From Qipengyuania sp. (GTDB taxonomy: Bacteria > Pseudomonadota > Alphaproteobacteria > Sphingomonadales > Sphingomonadaceae): a DNA stretch of 64,000 nt. Location: NCBI GenBank assembly GCA_019745075.1, contig JAIETR010000034.1, positions 1 through 64,000 on the forward strand, given 5' to 3'. Made by a program: the position numbers and the translations under genes. The notes beneath the pieces are model-generated. The model worked only from the letters and a program-made list of their open reading frames with translations, was not told where the DNA came from and did no database searches. Of the stretch, positions 27,276 to 42,192 are shown in pieces; within the stretch, counting starts at the first letter, position 1, and each line of letters opens with the position of its first letter.

Positions 27276-28376
27276 ATGACCGGCCCCACGCTCAAACCCT
27301 GGATCGAGGCGATTCATGCCTATGTGCCCGGCCCGTCGGAGGCGGCCGACGGCACGCCGCTGGTCAAGCTGGGCTCCAACGAGAATCCCTATGGCTGCAG
27401 CAAGGGGGCGAGCGCGGCCCTGGCGGCGCCGCGCCAGCCGGCGCTCTACCCCGATCCCGACGCCACCGCCCTGCGCGCCGCGCTCGGCGAGAGGCATGGC
27501 ATCGACCCGGAGCGGATCGTCTGCGGCACCGGCTCGGGCGAACTGCTGCATTGTGCCGTGCAGGCCTTCGCCGGGCCGGGCGACGAGGTGCTGTTTTCGC
27601 GCTACTCCTTCTCGCTCTACCCGCTGCTGGCGCGCAAGGTCGGGGCCGAGCCGGTGTTGGCCAAGGATGTCGATTACGGCGCCTCGGTCGATGCGCTGCT
27701 CGGCGCGGTCACGCCGCGCACCCGGGTGGTCCTGCTCGACAATCCCAACAATCCGGTCGGGAGCTGGCTCGATGCGCGCGAGATCGCGCGGCTCCATGCC
27801 GGGCTGCCCGGCGATGCGCTGCTGGTGATCGATCAGGCCTATGCCGAATATCTGGCGCCGGGCCGGGACGATGGCGGGCTCGAACTCGCGGCGCGCCACG
27901 ACAATGTGCTCGTCGCCCGCACCTTCTCCAAGGCCTATGGTCTGGCCGGCGAGCGGGTCGGCTGGGCCACCGGCGCGGCGCCGCTGGTCGATGCGCTCAA
28001 CCGGCTGCGCGGCGCGTTCAACGTCACCGCGAGCGGGCAGGCGGCGGCACTCGCGGCGCTGGGGGATCGGGAGTTCGTGGCTCGCTCGGCGCGCGACAAT
28101 GCGGCGGCGCGGCGTGGCTTCGAGCAGGCCATCGCCGCGCTTGGCAATCGCGGTTTGCGGGCAATCCCCAGCAGCGCGAACTTCGTGCTGGTGCTGTTCG
28201 AAGGCGAGCTGACGGCCGAGGCCGCCTTGGGGGCGCTCGAGCAGGGGGGCTATGCAGTGCGGCATCTGCCGGGGCAGGGGTTGGCGCATGCGCTGCGGAT
28301 CACCGTCGGGACGCGCGCGCGGATGGAGCAAGTTGCAGCGATCCTGGCACAGGCAGCGGCCTGCGTCAGGGGTTGA
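27276..28376 (+). CDS. hisC: histidinol-phosphate aminotransferase
   Basis: [53 protein letters not shown]. Confidence 0.9.
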   Translation: MTGPTLKPWIEAIHAYVPGPSEAADGTPLVKLGSNENPYGCSKGASAALAAPRQPALYPDPDATALRAALGERHGIDPERIVCGTGSGELLHCAVQAFAGPGDEVLFSRYSFSLYPLLARKVGAEPVLAKDVDYGASVDALLGAVTPRTRVVLLDNPNNPVGSWLDAREIARLHAGLPGDALLVIDQAYAEYLAPGRDDGGLELAARHDNVLVARTFSKAYGLAGERVGWATGAAPLVDALNRLRGAFNVTASGQAAALAALGDREFVARSARDNAAARRGFEQAIAALGNRGLRAIPSSANFVLVLFEGELTAEAALGALEQGGYAVRHLPGQGLAHALRITVGTRARMEQVAAILAQAAACVRG

Positions 28377-29049
28377 GCGCGTTGATCGCGTCGAGCACGC
28401 GCGCCTCGGCCTCCTCGCGGGGCAGGCCGGGCGGGATCGGTGCGCCGAAGCGGTAGGTGATCGGGCGGCGCGGCTTGAGCGCGGGCTTGTAGCTCGGGCC
28501 GCTATCGACCGCGACCGGCACCACCGGCAGGCCGAGCGCCTTGTAGAGCCCGGCGAACCCGGCCTGCAGCGCGCGCCGCTCGCCGTGCGGGACACGGGTG
28601 CCCTCGGGGAAGATTACCAGCGGACGGCCCGCCGCGGCCGCCGCCCTGGCCTGGCGCATCATCGCCAACAGCGCCTTGGCACCCGCATCGCGGTCGACCG
28701 CGACCAGCCCGTAGGCGCGCGCCGCCGGACCCCATCCGGGGATGCGGAACAGCTCGGCCTTGGTGAAAACCACCGGCAGGTCGAACAGCGTCGGCGCGTC
28801 GATCGCCTCGAAGAAGCTCTCGTGCTTGACCGCGTAGAGCGCGGGTTCGGCGAGCGGGCCCCCGCCCTCGATCACCACGCGCGAACCCAGCAGATGCTCG
28901 ACGCTCCAGCGCTGGAGGCCGCTCCAGGCGTGAACGCAGGCGCGGAAGATGCGCGGGTCGAGGCGGCTGGTCAGGAATGCCGCCAGTGTCACCAGCACCG
29001 AGCCGGCGTAGAATGTCACGTAATAGGCGAGATTGCGCAGCAGTAGCAT
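28366..29049 (-). CDS. plsC: 1-acyl-sn-glycerol-3-phosphate acyltransferase
   Basis: [51 protein letters not shown]. Confidence 0.88.
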   Translation of the reverse strand: MLLLRNLAYYVTFYAGSVLVTLAAFLTSRLDPRIFRACVHAWSGLQRWSVEHLLGSRVVIEGGGPLAEPALYAVKHESFFEAIDAPTLFDLPVVFTKAELFRIPGWGPAARAYGLVAVDRDAGAKALLAMMRQARAAAAAGRPLVIFPEGTRVPHGERRALQAGFAGLYKALGLPVVPVAVDSGPSYKPALKPRRPITYRFGAPIPPGLPREEAEARVLDAINALNP

Positions 29050-29057
29050 GGTCTTGG

Positions 29058-29588
29058 TCAGCCCGGCCAGCCCTGCGTGACCAGTGCGGCGAGCAGTTTG
29101 TTGTATTCCAGGAAGAGCTGGCCGAGCTCGGGATCGGAGGGCACGGCATCCTCGATCACCGCCACCGTTTCGGGAATGCTATGGCGCAGTTCGGCCGCGG
29201 CGCGGCGCATGTGCCAGTCGGTGGTGACCAGGCGGACGGTGCGCACATCGTTGCCGATCATCCATTGGGCCGCCTCGCCCGCATTGCTGCGGGTATCCAC
29301 GGCGAGGAAGCCGAGCGTCACGCAACAGCGCATTTCGCGCGCGCGGACATCGAACTGGCGGGAGAATTCGCTCGGCTTCACCTCGGGATCGACTCCCGAA
29401 ACGAACATGCGCCGGGCGTCCCCTTCGCGCAGCACCTCGAGCCCGCGGGCGATCCGGCCCGGGCCGCCTGTCGGCACCAGCACCGCATCGGTCTTCGCAT
29501 GACCGATGGGCCCAGGCAACGTCACCGCGAAAAAAAGGAAGCCCAAAGCGTAGAAGAGCGCCACGAAACCGGCAAGACGGGCAATCAC
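29058..29588 (-). CDS. YdcF family protein
   Basis: TDAVLVPTGGPGRIARGLEVLREGDARRMFVSG, DTRSNAGEAAQWM, VRLVTTDWHMRRAAAEL; GTG start overlaps ftsX. Confidence 0.85.
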   Translation of the reverse strand: MIARLAGFVALFYALGFLFFAVTLPGPIGHAKTDAVLVPTGGPGRIARGLEVLREGDARRMFVSGVDPEVKPSEFSRQFDVRAREMRCCVTLGFLAVDTRSNAGEAAQWMIGNDVRTVRLVTTDWHMRRAAAELRHSIPETVAVIEDAVPSDPELGQLFLEYNKLLAALVTQGWPG

Positions 29589-30517
29589 AGCATCCTCCCC
29601 AACCGCACCATGACCGTGCGCCGCGCGGTGAGGAGCGCCACGCCCACCATGACGACGGGAACCAGCGCGACCCCTAGCCAGTCGAGGGTGGAAAGCGAAC
29701 CGCTTTCGACCACGCCCGATTGCAGCGCCCCGAAGCGCTCGCCCAGCAGAACGAGTACCGCCGCGCCGAGAACCGCTCCGAGGACCGCGCCGAGCGCGGA
29801 GTCGATCAGCACCGAGCGCTGGAAGATGCCCGCGATCTGTGTGTCGTTGCCGCCGAGGTGGTGGACGATCTCGATCGTCTCGCGGTTCGCGTCGAAGGCG
29901 TTGCGCGCCGCGAGCCATACGGCCGCGGCGCTGGCGGCCGTCAACATCGCGATCAACGTCAGCGCGAGCCAGCGCAGCGCGCGGATCGTCTCGAACACCG
30001 GCCCGAGCCAGTCGGCCTGCGGATCGAGCCGCGCGGCCGGGGCGACGCGCGCGAGTTCGGACCGCAGCCGGCTCAGCCTCGCCTCGTCGGCGGGCCCGGC
30101 CAGCGCGACGTCGATCAGGGCGGGCAGCGCCACCGCGTCGGATTGCGCCGCCTCGCCCAGCCACGGCTCGACCAGCCGAGCCAGCTCGTCGCGAGGCACG
30201 GGCCGGACCGAGGCCACCCCGGGCTGCCGCGCCAGGGCTTGCGCCGCGCGCGCGGCCTGCCCATCGCGCGCGGCGGGATCGGCCTCGACGATCTGGACCG
30301 TCAGCCCGCCTTCGAGGCCGGCGCGGGTGCGCTCGGCGAAATTGGCCAGCGCCAGCGCGCCGCCCGCCGCCAGCACGGTCAGCGCGGCCATGATCGCGAT
30401 CACCCACGGCATCGGCCCGCCCAACCGCGTCGCGGGCAACACGCGCGCCGCCCGCGCCCCCGCCAATCCAGCCTGGCCGCGCCCGATCGCGCGCGCGAAG
30501 ACAGAGGGCGCTCTCAT
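29585..30517 (-). CDS. ftsX: cell division ABC transporter permease FtsX-like
   Basis: FtsX-like topology; VSMEI-type region IEIVHHLGGNDTQIAGIFQRSVLIDSALGA; next to ftsE. Confidence 0.88.
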   Translation of the reverse strand: MRAPSVFARAIGRGQAGLAGARAARVLPATRLGGPMPWVIAIMAALTVLAAGGALALANFAERTRAGLEGGLTVQIVEADPAARDGQAARAAQALARQPGVASVRPVPRDELARLVEPWLGEAAQSDAVALPALIDVALAGPADEARLSRLRSELARVAPAARLDPQADWLGPVFETIRALRWLALTLIAMLTAASAAAVWLAARNAFDANRETIEIVHHLGGNDTQIAGIFQRSVLIDSALGAVLGAVLGAAVLVLLGERFGALQSGVVESGSLSTLDWLGVALVPVVMVGVALLTARRTVMVRLGRML

Positions 30518-31245
30518 GCCCGCGCCGGCGCCGGCTCGCGCCGGGGCGGATAGCGCAGCGCGCCGGTCGGGTCCGACATCCGCCCGTTGTCGAGCCGCAT
30601 GATCAGCGAATCGGGCACCTGGCGGAGCAGGTGGACGTCGTGCGTCGCCACCACCACCGTGGTGCCGAGCCGGTTGAGCGCTTCGAACAAGCGCAGCAGC
30701 TTGACCGCCATCTCGGGATCGACGTTGCCGGTGGGCTCGTCGGCGACGAGCAGCTCGGGCCGGGCGATCACCGCGCGGGCGATCGCGACGCGCTGCTGCT
30801 CCCCGCCCGAAAGCGTCGCCGGCCGGGCGTCGGACCGCGCGCCGAGGCCCACCCAGTCGAGCATATCGGCGACCGGCTGGCGCAGCTCGTCCTCGCGCAC
30901 CCCCGACAAGCGCAGCGGCAGGGCGACATTGTCGAAGGCGGACAGATGGCGCACCAGGCGGAAGTCCTGGAACACCACCCCGAGGCGCCGCCGCAGCGCC
31001 GGCAGGCGCGCCCGCGGCAGGGTGATTACATCGCCTCCGAACATCCGGATCGCCCCGCGCGAGGGACGCTGGGCGAGATAGAGCAGCTTGAGCAAGGAAG
31101 TCTTGCCCGCGCCGCTGGCTCCGGTGAGGAAATAGAAGCGCCCGGCATGGAGCGTGAAGGTGAGGTCGCTGAGCACCTCCCCCCCGATCCCATAGCGCAG
31201 GCCGACATTGTCGAAGCGCACGATGTCCTCGCTCCCGGCCATCAT
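30514..31245 (-). CDS. ftsE: cell division ATP-binding protein FtsE
   Basis: FLTGASGAGKTSLLKLLYLAQRPSRG, RRLGVVFQDFRLVRHLSAFDNVALPL, LSGGEQQRVAIARAV, LLVADEPTGNVD. Confidence 0.95.
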   Translation of the reverse strand: MMAGSEDIVRFDNVGLRYGIGGEVLSDLTFTLHAGRFYFLTGASGAGKTSLLKLLYLAQRPSRGAIRMFGGDVITLPRARLPALRRRLGVVFQDFRLVRHLSAFDNVALPLRLSGVREDELRQPVADMLDWVGLGARSDARPATLSGGEQQRVAIARAVIARPELLVADEPTGNVDPEMAVKLLRLFEALNRLGTTVVVATHDVHLLRQVPDSLIMRLDNGRMSDPTGALRYPPRREPAPARA

Positions 31246-31423
31246 CCCGGCCCTGGCTGCGAGGCGGCAAGGTTCGGGTCAAGGTTCGGGGCAGGATTGC
31301 GGGCGCGAAGCATGACCGGGCGGGCTATAGCGGTGCTGCGGTGTGGAAAAAAGCGGCGCGCGGCTTGTGTCGACAGGCCCGGCGCTTGTGGCGATTCGTG
31401 CGCGTGCATAGACTCGCGGCGCA

Positions 31424-32359
31424 ATGATCATCGCCTGCCCCGCATGCGCTACGCGCTATGTCGTGCCCGACAGCGCGATCGGCCCCGAAGGTCGGACGGT
31501 GCGTTGCGCCAAGTGCAAGCACAGCTGGTTCCAGGACGGCCCCGTGCTCGCCGAACCCATCGCCGCCGCTTATGCCGCCTCGGCGCCCGAGGATGAAGGA
31601 TTCGCCGAGGGTCCGCCCCGCCACCCGCCGCCGCCCGTCCGATCCGAACCCGAACGCGGGCCCGCGGAGCGGGACCGGTTAGCGCCCTCGCGAACCGAAG
31701 CGCGGCCGCCCGCCGCCGAAGAAATGGGCGATCCCGAACCGCGCCCGCCGGTTCCCCCGGCGTGGATCGAGGACGACGACACCGAGGACGAACCAGGCGC
31801 GAGCGAGGCGGAGGCGCGCACACCGGGCTTCGATGCTCCCCACGCGCCCGCCGAATGGGCGGCGCGGGCCGAGTCCGAGGCGACCGGTTTCGAAGAGGTT
31901 TCGCAATTCGAGCACGGCCCGCCCTTCCGGCCCCGCCGCAACTGGCTGCGCTGGCTGACGTGGGGCGCGGGCGTGTTCGCGGTGCTCGCGCTGGCGGCCG
32001 TGGCGGCGATGTCGACCCTGGGCGTGCCTACGTGGTTGCCGATCGACAAGCCGCTGTTCGGCGCCGATCCCGGGCTCACCGTCGAGTTTCCGGCCAGCGA
32101 GCAGGAGCGCCGGACACTGCCCAACGGCGCCGAGTTCTTCGGCGCGCGGGTGGTGGTCAGGAACGAGGCGCGCGAGACCAGGCGGGTTCCGCCGCTGCTG
32201 ATCGTGTTGCGCGATGCGCGCGAACGCGTGGTCTATAGCTGGGAGCTGGTCCCCCCGCAGCCTGTGCTCGCCCCGGGGGAGGCGATGACCATCAACGAAG
32301 CCATGACCGATGTGCCCAAATCGGCGGTCTATGCCGACATCGGCTGGGCCCCGCGCTGA
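31424..32359 (+). CDS. MJ0042-type zinc-ribbon domain membrane protein
   Basis: [35 protein letters not shown]; acidic/Pro-rich linker, one TM segment, DUF3426-like C-terminus. Confidence 0.85.
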   Translation: MIIACPACATRYVVPDSAIGPEGRTVRCAKCKHSWFQDGPVLAEPIAAAYAASAPEDEGFAEGPPRHPPPPVRSEPERGPAERDRLAPSRTEARPPAAEEMGDPEPRPPVPPAWIEDDDTEDEPGASEAEARTPGFDAPHAPAEWAARAESEATGFEEVSQFEHGPPFRPRRNWLRWLTWGAGVFAVLALAAVAAMSTLGVPTWLPIDKPLFGADPGLTVEFPASEQERRTLPNGAEFFGARVVVRNEARETRRVPPLLIVLRDARERVVYSWELVPPQPVLAPGEAMTINEAMTDVPKSAVYADIGWAPR

Positions 32360-32516
32360 CCTGCTTTTCCACGTTTCCCGGGACTTTCCGAGCGCGCATC
32401 GAGCTCTCCTCGCGGGCCGGCAAAGTGCTTGCGGCCACCAGGGGTGGCTGCTAGGGGCGCGCTCCTACCGGCGCTGGGCAGGCCTGCTTCCCGCGCAACT
32501 CCATGTGCGGTCGTGG

Positions 32517-32593
32517 CGGAATTGGTAGACGCGCAACGTTGAGGTCGTTGTGGGCGCAAGCCCGTGGAAGTTCGAGTCTTCTCGACCGCACCA
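32517..32593 (+). tRNA. tRNA-Leu(GAG)
   Basis: gcggtcg/cgaccgc acceptor, anticodon arm CAACG TTGAGGT CGTTG, GTTCGAGTC T-loop, encoded CCA. Confidence 0.92.
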
Positions 32594-32605
32594 GGTTTCG
32601 TGACT

Positions 32606-32695
32606 CAATTCAGTCCGGGGGACTGAATTGGCCGAAAGCTCGCAAGCGACAGCGCAGCGGTGCAGGCCGGAGAAAATCGTTCGGGGAACGATTTT
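32606..32695. repeat. two short perfect hairpins downstream of tRNA-Leu
   Basis: CAATTCAGTCC ggg GGACTGAATTG (32606-32630) and AAAATCGTTC ggg GAACGATTTT (32673-32695). Confidence 0.75.
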
Positions 32696-32757
32696 CCGCC
32701 AAAACTCCGGAGCGATAGCGAGGGTCCGCCCGCCGATGCCAGGCCGAGCCCCGGGCG

Positions 32758-34640
32758 CTATGCGAAGGCCTTGGCCAGGCTTTCGACGCTCAGCGGCTTG
32801 CGGATGATCGGCACGCGCTTCGCCTTGGCCAGCCGGGCATCGTCGGCGTTGCCCGTCATCAGGGCCGTCCTGGCCCCGGGCGCAAGCTTCCCCATGCGTT
32901 CCAGCGTGGCCAGCCCGTCGAGGCCGGGCATGGCGAAATCGCTGAGAATATAGTCGTAAGCCCTGGGCGTCTTCTCGATCGCGGCGATGGCCTCGTCGCC
33001 GCTGGCGAAGTTCTCGATGATGGCCCCGGCATCGCGGAACTGCTCGGACAGCACCGTGCGCACCGCGTCGTCGTCGTCGATGATCATGAGCCGTTTGTCG
33101 ACCAGCCAATCGAGCGCGGCCTGACCGTCGGAGCGCTCGGCGGATGGCTTGGCCTCGGTCGCCGGCAGGATCAGCTCGATCGAGGTGCCCTCGCCCACGA
33201 TGCTCTCGATGCGCATCTCGCCGCCCGACTGATGCGCGAAGCCGCTGACCATCGACAGGCCCAGCCCGGTGCCCTTGCCCGGCGCCTTGGTGGTGAAGAA
33301 CGGCTCGGTGACCTTGGCCAGCACGTCCTCCGGAATGCCGCTGCCGGTGTCCTTCACGCATATCCGGATCATGGGCGGATCCCTGGACGTGCCCCTCACG
33401 CCCTCGATCGCGACCGCGATTGCGCCGCCTTCGGGCATGGCGTCGCGCGCATTGAGGATCAGGTTCATCAGCGCCAGTTCGAGCTGGCCGCGATCGACGA
33501 AGAGGTTGAGCCCGCCCTTGGGGCAATTCCAGTCGATGGTGACCGTTCCGCCCAGGGCATGGTTGACCAGTCCGGCCACCGAGTCGCACAGCGAGGATGG
33601 ATCGACGCTGTCCGGGGTCAGCTCCTGCTGGCGGCCGAACGCCATCATGCGGCGGACGAGTTCGGTGCCCTGCGTGGCGGCGTGGCGCATCTGGTCGACC
33701 ACCAGCTGTTCGCGCTCGCCGAAGGTCAGGCGGCGCTGCAGGATGCTCAATCCCCCCAGCATCGCGGCGAGCAGATTGTTGAAATCATGCGCGACCCCGC
33801 CGGTCAGCTGGCCCAGGGCGTCGAGCTTGCCGGCGTGGACCAGCCCCGCCTCCAGCTCCTTGCGCTCGGTGATGTCCAGCAGCGAACCGGCCCAGCGCTT
33901 GGGTCCGGCCCCCACGCTGGTCTCGACAAGCTGGTCGAGGATGTGGTGACGGACACCTTGCGGCCCGATCCAGCGATATTCGAAGGTCGCGGTGTCCCCG
34001 CCGCGACCCAATTGCGCGTCGATGCGGGCGCGGTCTTCGGGGTGAATCCATTCCTGCCAATCGCGATCCCCGCGCAGCACGGAGGGCGCTTCCGAGCCGA
34101 GGAAATGGTCGAGGTCGCCGCCTCTGAAGCGGCGGAAGAACTCGCCGTCCTTCTCGGTTACTTCGTAGATCGCCATCGGCAGCGCGCGCAGGATGGACGC
34201 CTGGCGCTTCTCGCTGTCCTCGAGCTGGTGGCGCATGTTGAACAGGTCGACGAACACGCTGACCTTGGATTTGAGCACCATCGGATCGACCGGTTTGAAG
34301 ACATAGTCGACCGCGCCCATCTCGTAGCCGCGCATCAGATGCTCGGTTTCCTTGTTCACCGCCGACAGGAAGATGATCGGAATGCGCGCGGTCTGCTCGC
34401 GCTGGCGGATCAGCGCGGCGGTTTCGTAGCCGTCGAGATCGGGCATGAACACATCGAGCAGGATGACCGCGAATTCGTCGCGCAGCAGTTGCCGCAGGGC
34501 ATCGCGGCCCGAGGGCGAACAGACCACTTCCGCGATCGGTTCGAGCACTTCCGACAAGGCCAGCAGATTGCGCTCGTCGTCATCGACGACGAGCACCTTG
34601 GCCGTGTTCGCGATGTTCGGCAGGCCGAGGTCCATTGCCG

Positions 34641-34644
<4 letters not shown>
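32758..34644 (-). CDS. hybrid histidine kinase (REC-PAS-HisKA-HATPase-REC)
   Basis: [19 protein letters not shown]...[59 protein letters not shown]-terminal [16 protein letters not shown]...[15 protein letters not shown] start (34644) overlaps the upstream stop; an ATG lies at 34635. Confidence 0.92.
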
Positions 34645-39443
<4,799 letters not shown>

Positions 39444-39517
39444 GACCCAGACTCCCTTTGAAGATCATTTTCTTCAAGCCGGCGAGGAGAACAATCCCAC
39501 TTCTCCCCACAGCGGAC

Positions 39518-39542
39518 AACCGCGTAGCCTGCAATAGGTTCC
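39518..39542 (-). promoter_or_regulatory. possible sigma-EcfG-type promoter for the poly-HAMP kinase
   Basis: Minus strand GGAAC-N16-GGTT (consensus GGAAC-N16/17-CGTT), about 75 nt upstream of the kinase start. Confidence 0.3.
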
Positions 39543-39662
39543 GCGGATTCCGGCGTCGAAGCAATTTGTTGCCACGCGCTGTGCGGGGGTTTGCGTTGGC
39601 GGCGGTGTCTGCCTAGAGGCGGGTCCCCCGAACCCCTCGCAGACTGGAGCAGCTTCGTCGGC

Positions 39663-40034
39663 ATGGCTACCGACCGCGACATCGAAAAGTTCATCGGCGA
39701 CAGCTTCTCGTCGGTCTGGGATCTCGAGCTCCTGAGCCAGCTTCTCGACCATCCGGGCCAGGCGACGACGGCGAATGAGCTGGTCGAGCGGATGCGTTCC
39801 AGCGAGCTGATCGTGGAGCGCGGGATCGAAACGCTGGTGGCGGCGGGAATGGTCACCGTGGAGGGAGACGGACGGCTGCGCTTCAGGCCCATCGACGAAA
39901 AGGTGGCGGAATACGCTCGCCGGACACGCGAATTCTATGCGCGATTCCCGGGCAGGGCCCGCCGACTTGTCGTCGCGCGCCACTCGCCGGGGCTCGACGC
40001 CTTCGCCGACGCATTCCGGTTGCGGAAGGATTGA
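39663..40034 (+). CDS. small winged-helix-like hypothetical protein
   Basis: MATDRDIEKFIGDSFSSVWDLELLSQLLDHPGQATTANELVERMRSSELIVERGIETLVAAGMVTVEGDGRLRFRP; wHTH-like pattern; divergent from the kinase. Confidence 0.7.
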   Translation: MATDRDIEKFIGDSFSSVWDLELLSQLLDHPGQATTANELVERMRSSELIVERGIETLVAAGMVTVEGDGRLRFRPIDEKVAEYARRTREFYARFPGRARRLVVARHSPGLDAFADAFRLRKD

Positions 40035-40035
40035 C

Positions 40036-40311
40036 ATGATCGCGACGCTCTCTGGTCTCGTCTACCTCCTGTGCTTCCTCACCGCCGCGCTCTGCGCCGC
40101 GCTGCTGGTGCGGAGATATTTCGCCACTCCGTCGCCGGTGCTGCTGTGGAGCGCGGCCTGCTTCGTGTTCCTGGCGCTGACCAATCTGCTGGTGGTGGTC
40201 GACCGGGTGGTGCTCCCCGAGGTCGATCTGCGTACGGAGCGCCTGGTGCTCACCCTCCTGGCGGTGGCGGTGCTGCTGTTCGGATTCATCTGGGAAGCGG
40301 AGAGGGACTGA
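40036..40311 (+). CDS. small membrane protein, DUF5985-like
   Basis: 91 aa, about 3 TM helices: MIATLSGLVYLLCFLTAALCAALLVRRY...LLVVVDRVVLPEVDLRTERLVLTLLAVAVLLFGFIWEAERD. Confidence 0.75.
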   Translation: MIATLSGLVYLLCFLTAALCAALLVRRYFATPSPVLLWSAACFVFLALTNLLVVVDRVVLPEVDLRTERLVLTLLAVAVLLFGFIWEAERD

Positions 40312-40313
40312 CG

Positions 40314-40574
40314 ATGGACCAGTTTCTGTCCGGCGCGGTGGTGATGGGCTTCGCGGTCGCGAGCCTGCTGTTCCTGTCCTACTGGCGGCGCACCCGGCAA
40401 AGCCTGTTCCTCACCTTCGCGGCGAGCTTCTTCCTGCTCGCGGTCAACTACGCCTGGCTGGCGGCGAGCGATCTGCCGGCGGAAGACCGCAGCCCGCTGT
40501 TCCTCGTCCGGCTGCTCGCCTTCGCGCTCATCATCGTGGCGATCGTGCAGTCGAACCGGGGCAAGCCGCGTTGA
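40314..40574 (+). CDS. small membrane protein, DUF5985-like
   Basis: 86 aa, about 3 TM helices: MDQFLSGAVVMGFAVASLLFLSYWRRTRQSLFLTFAASFFLLAVNYAWL. Confidence 0.75.
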   Translation: MDQFLSGAVVMGFAVASLLFLSYWRRTRQSLFLTFAASFFLLAVNYAWLAASDLPAEDRSPLFLVRLLAFALIIVAIVQSNRGKPR

Positions 40575-40591
40575 CGGGGAGCCGGGGAAGG

Positions 40592-40665
40592 TGGAGCGGG
40601 TAAGGGGAATCGAACCCCTCTAGCTAGCTTGGAAGGCTAGTGCATTACCACTATGCTATACCCGC
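40592..40665 (-). tRNA. tRNA-Gly(TCC)
   Basis: Reverse complement gcgggtatagcatagtggtaatgcactagccttccaagctag...ggttcgattccccttacccgctcca. Confidence 0.93.
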
Positions 40666-40735
40666 GTGTGCCGCCCCTGGCAGGCGGCGCAGATGCCATC
40701 GAACGGCAGGGCGCGTCAATCGCCCTTGTGACGCC

Positions 40736-41272
40736 TCAATGCCCCGCAAACGCCATCAGCGCGTCGGTCCGCACCCCCATCGCCGCGAGCGAAGCGGCCC
40801 CGCCCAGATCGGGCAGATCGATCACGAACACCGCGTGTTCGGCCACCGCGCCGGCGCGGCGCAGCAATTCGGCGGCGGCGCGCGCGGTCCCTCCGGTGGC
40901 GATGAGGTCGTCGACCAGAACGACCCGCTGCCCTGGCTGAACCGCGCCGGGATCGATCTCGAGGCGATCGGCGCCGTATTCGAGGTGATAGTCGATGCCG
41001 AGCGTGGGCACCGGCAGCTTGCCGGGCTTGCGCACCGGCACGAAGCCGACCCCGAGCTCGACAGCCACCGCCGCGCCGAAGATGAAGCCGCGTGCCTCCA
41101 TTCCCGCGACCGCCTCGGCGCCGCTCTCCCGGGCGCGGTCGGCCAGCCAGGCGACGGTGGCCGCCAGGCCCTCGCCGTGGCCGATCAGCGTGGTGATGTC
41201 GCGGAACTGGATGCCCGCAGCCGGAAAATCCGGCACCGTGCGGACCAGCGCCTTGAGCTGCTCGGGGGTCAA
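40736..41272 (-). CDS. apt: adenine phosphoribosyltransferase
   Basis: VRTVPDFPAAGIQFRDITTLIGH, GMEARGFIFGAAVA, VVLVDDLIATGGTARAAAELL. Confidence 0.95.
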   Translation of the reverse strand: MTPEQLKALVRTVPDFPAAGIQFRDITTLIGHGEGLAATVAWLADRARESGAEAVAGMEARGFIFGAAVAVELGVGFVPVRKPGKLPVPTLGIDYHLEYGADRLEIDPGAVQPGQRVVLVDDLIATGGTARAAAELLRRAGAVAEHAVFVIDLPDLGGAASLAAMGVRTDALMAFAGH

Positions 41273-41279
41273 ACCCCGT

Positions 41280-42158
41280 TCAGTTCTTCTTGGGCTTCAC
41301 CGCCGACCAGATCTGCTGCTTCGACAAATAGGCGAGCCCCGTGGCGAACAGCAGGAAGACCATCACCGCCCAGCCGGTCTGACGGCGCTTCACCAGCTGC
41401 GGTTCGGCGGTCCAGGTCAGGAAAGCGGCCACGTCCCTGGCCATCTGCGGGACGGTGGCCCGGGTGCCGTCGTCGAAGGTCACCTGGCCTTCGCTCGTCA
41501 AGGGCGGCGCCATGGCGATGTTGAGATTGGCGTAATAGGGATTGTAGTGGAGCCCCGGGCCCGTCTTTGCGTCGGGGAACTTCGCCACCAGCTCGGCCGG
41601 CTGGCCCCGATACCCCGTCAGCAGCGCGGCGACGTAGTTGGTGCCGTCGTGCCGGGCCTTGGTCATCAGCGAGAGATCGGGCGGAATCGCATTGTTGTTC
41701 GCCGCCCGCGCCGCGATGTCGTTGGGAAAGGGCGAGGGGAAGCGGTCGGTCGGCAGGCCCGGCCGGGTGGTCGTCTCGCCCGTCACCGGGTCGATGCCGG
41801 GCACGACCTTCTTGGCGGCATAGGCCTTGATCTGCGCTTCGGTCAGGCCGAGCGCGGCGAGGTCGCGGAAGGACACGAACTTGAGGCTGTGGCAGGCCGC
41901 GCAGGCCTCGTCATAGACTTTGAGCCCGCGCTGGAGCTGGCGGGTGTCCCATTTCCCGAGCGGACCGTTGAAGCTGAAGTCGCGCTTCTCGGGATATTTG
42001 TGGAATTCGGACTCGGCCATCGGCTCGGTAAACCTGCCGTATTGGCCGAATGTCGCAAACGCCGGACCAACCCCCTTGGCGAGCGCCCACAGCGCCGCGA
42101 GGGCGAACAGCAGCCCGACCACGAAGGCGACGACACGGGGAGTGATCAGTTGGCGCAT
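41280..42158 (-). CDS. petC: cytochrome c1
   Basis: GLKVYDEACAACHSLKFVSFRDLAALGLT (CxxCH); IPPDLSLMTKARHDGTNYVAALLTGY; C-terminal TM anchor. Confidence 0.93.
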   Translation of the reverse strand: MRQLITPRVVAFVVGLLFALAALWALAKGVGPAFATFGQYGRFTEPMAESEFHKYPEKRDFSFNGPLGKWDTRQLQRGLKVYDEACAACHSLKFVSFRDLAALGLTEAQIKAYAAKKVVPGIDPVTGETTTRPGLPTDRFPSPFPNDIAARAANNNAIPPDLSLMTKARHDGTNYVAALLTGYRGQPAELVAKFPDAKTGPGLHYNPYYANLNIAMAPPLTSEGQVTFDDGTRATVPQMARDVAAFLTWTAEPQLVKRRQTGWAVMVFLLFATGLAYLSKQQIWSAVKPKKN

Positions 42159-42192
42159 GGGGTTTGGTCTATCCGTTCTTGTGTCGCTTGCC

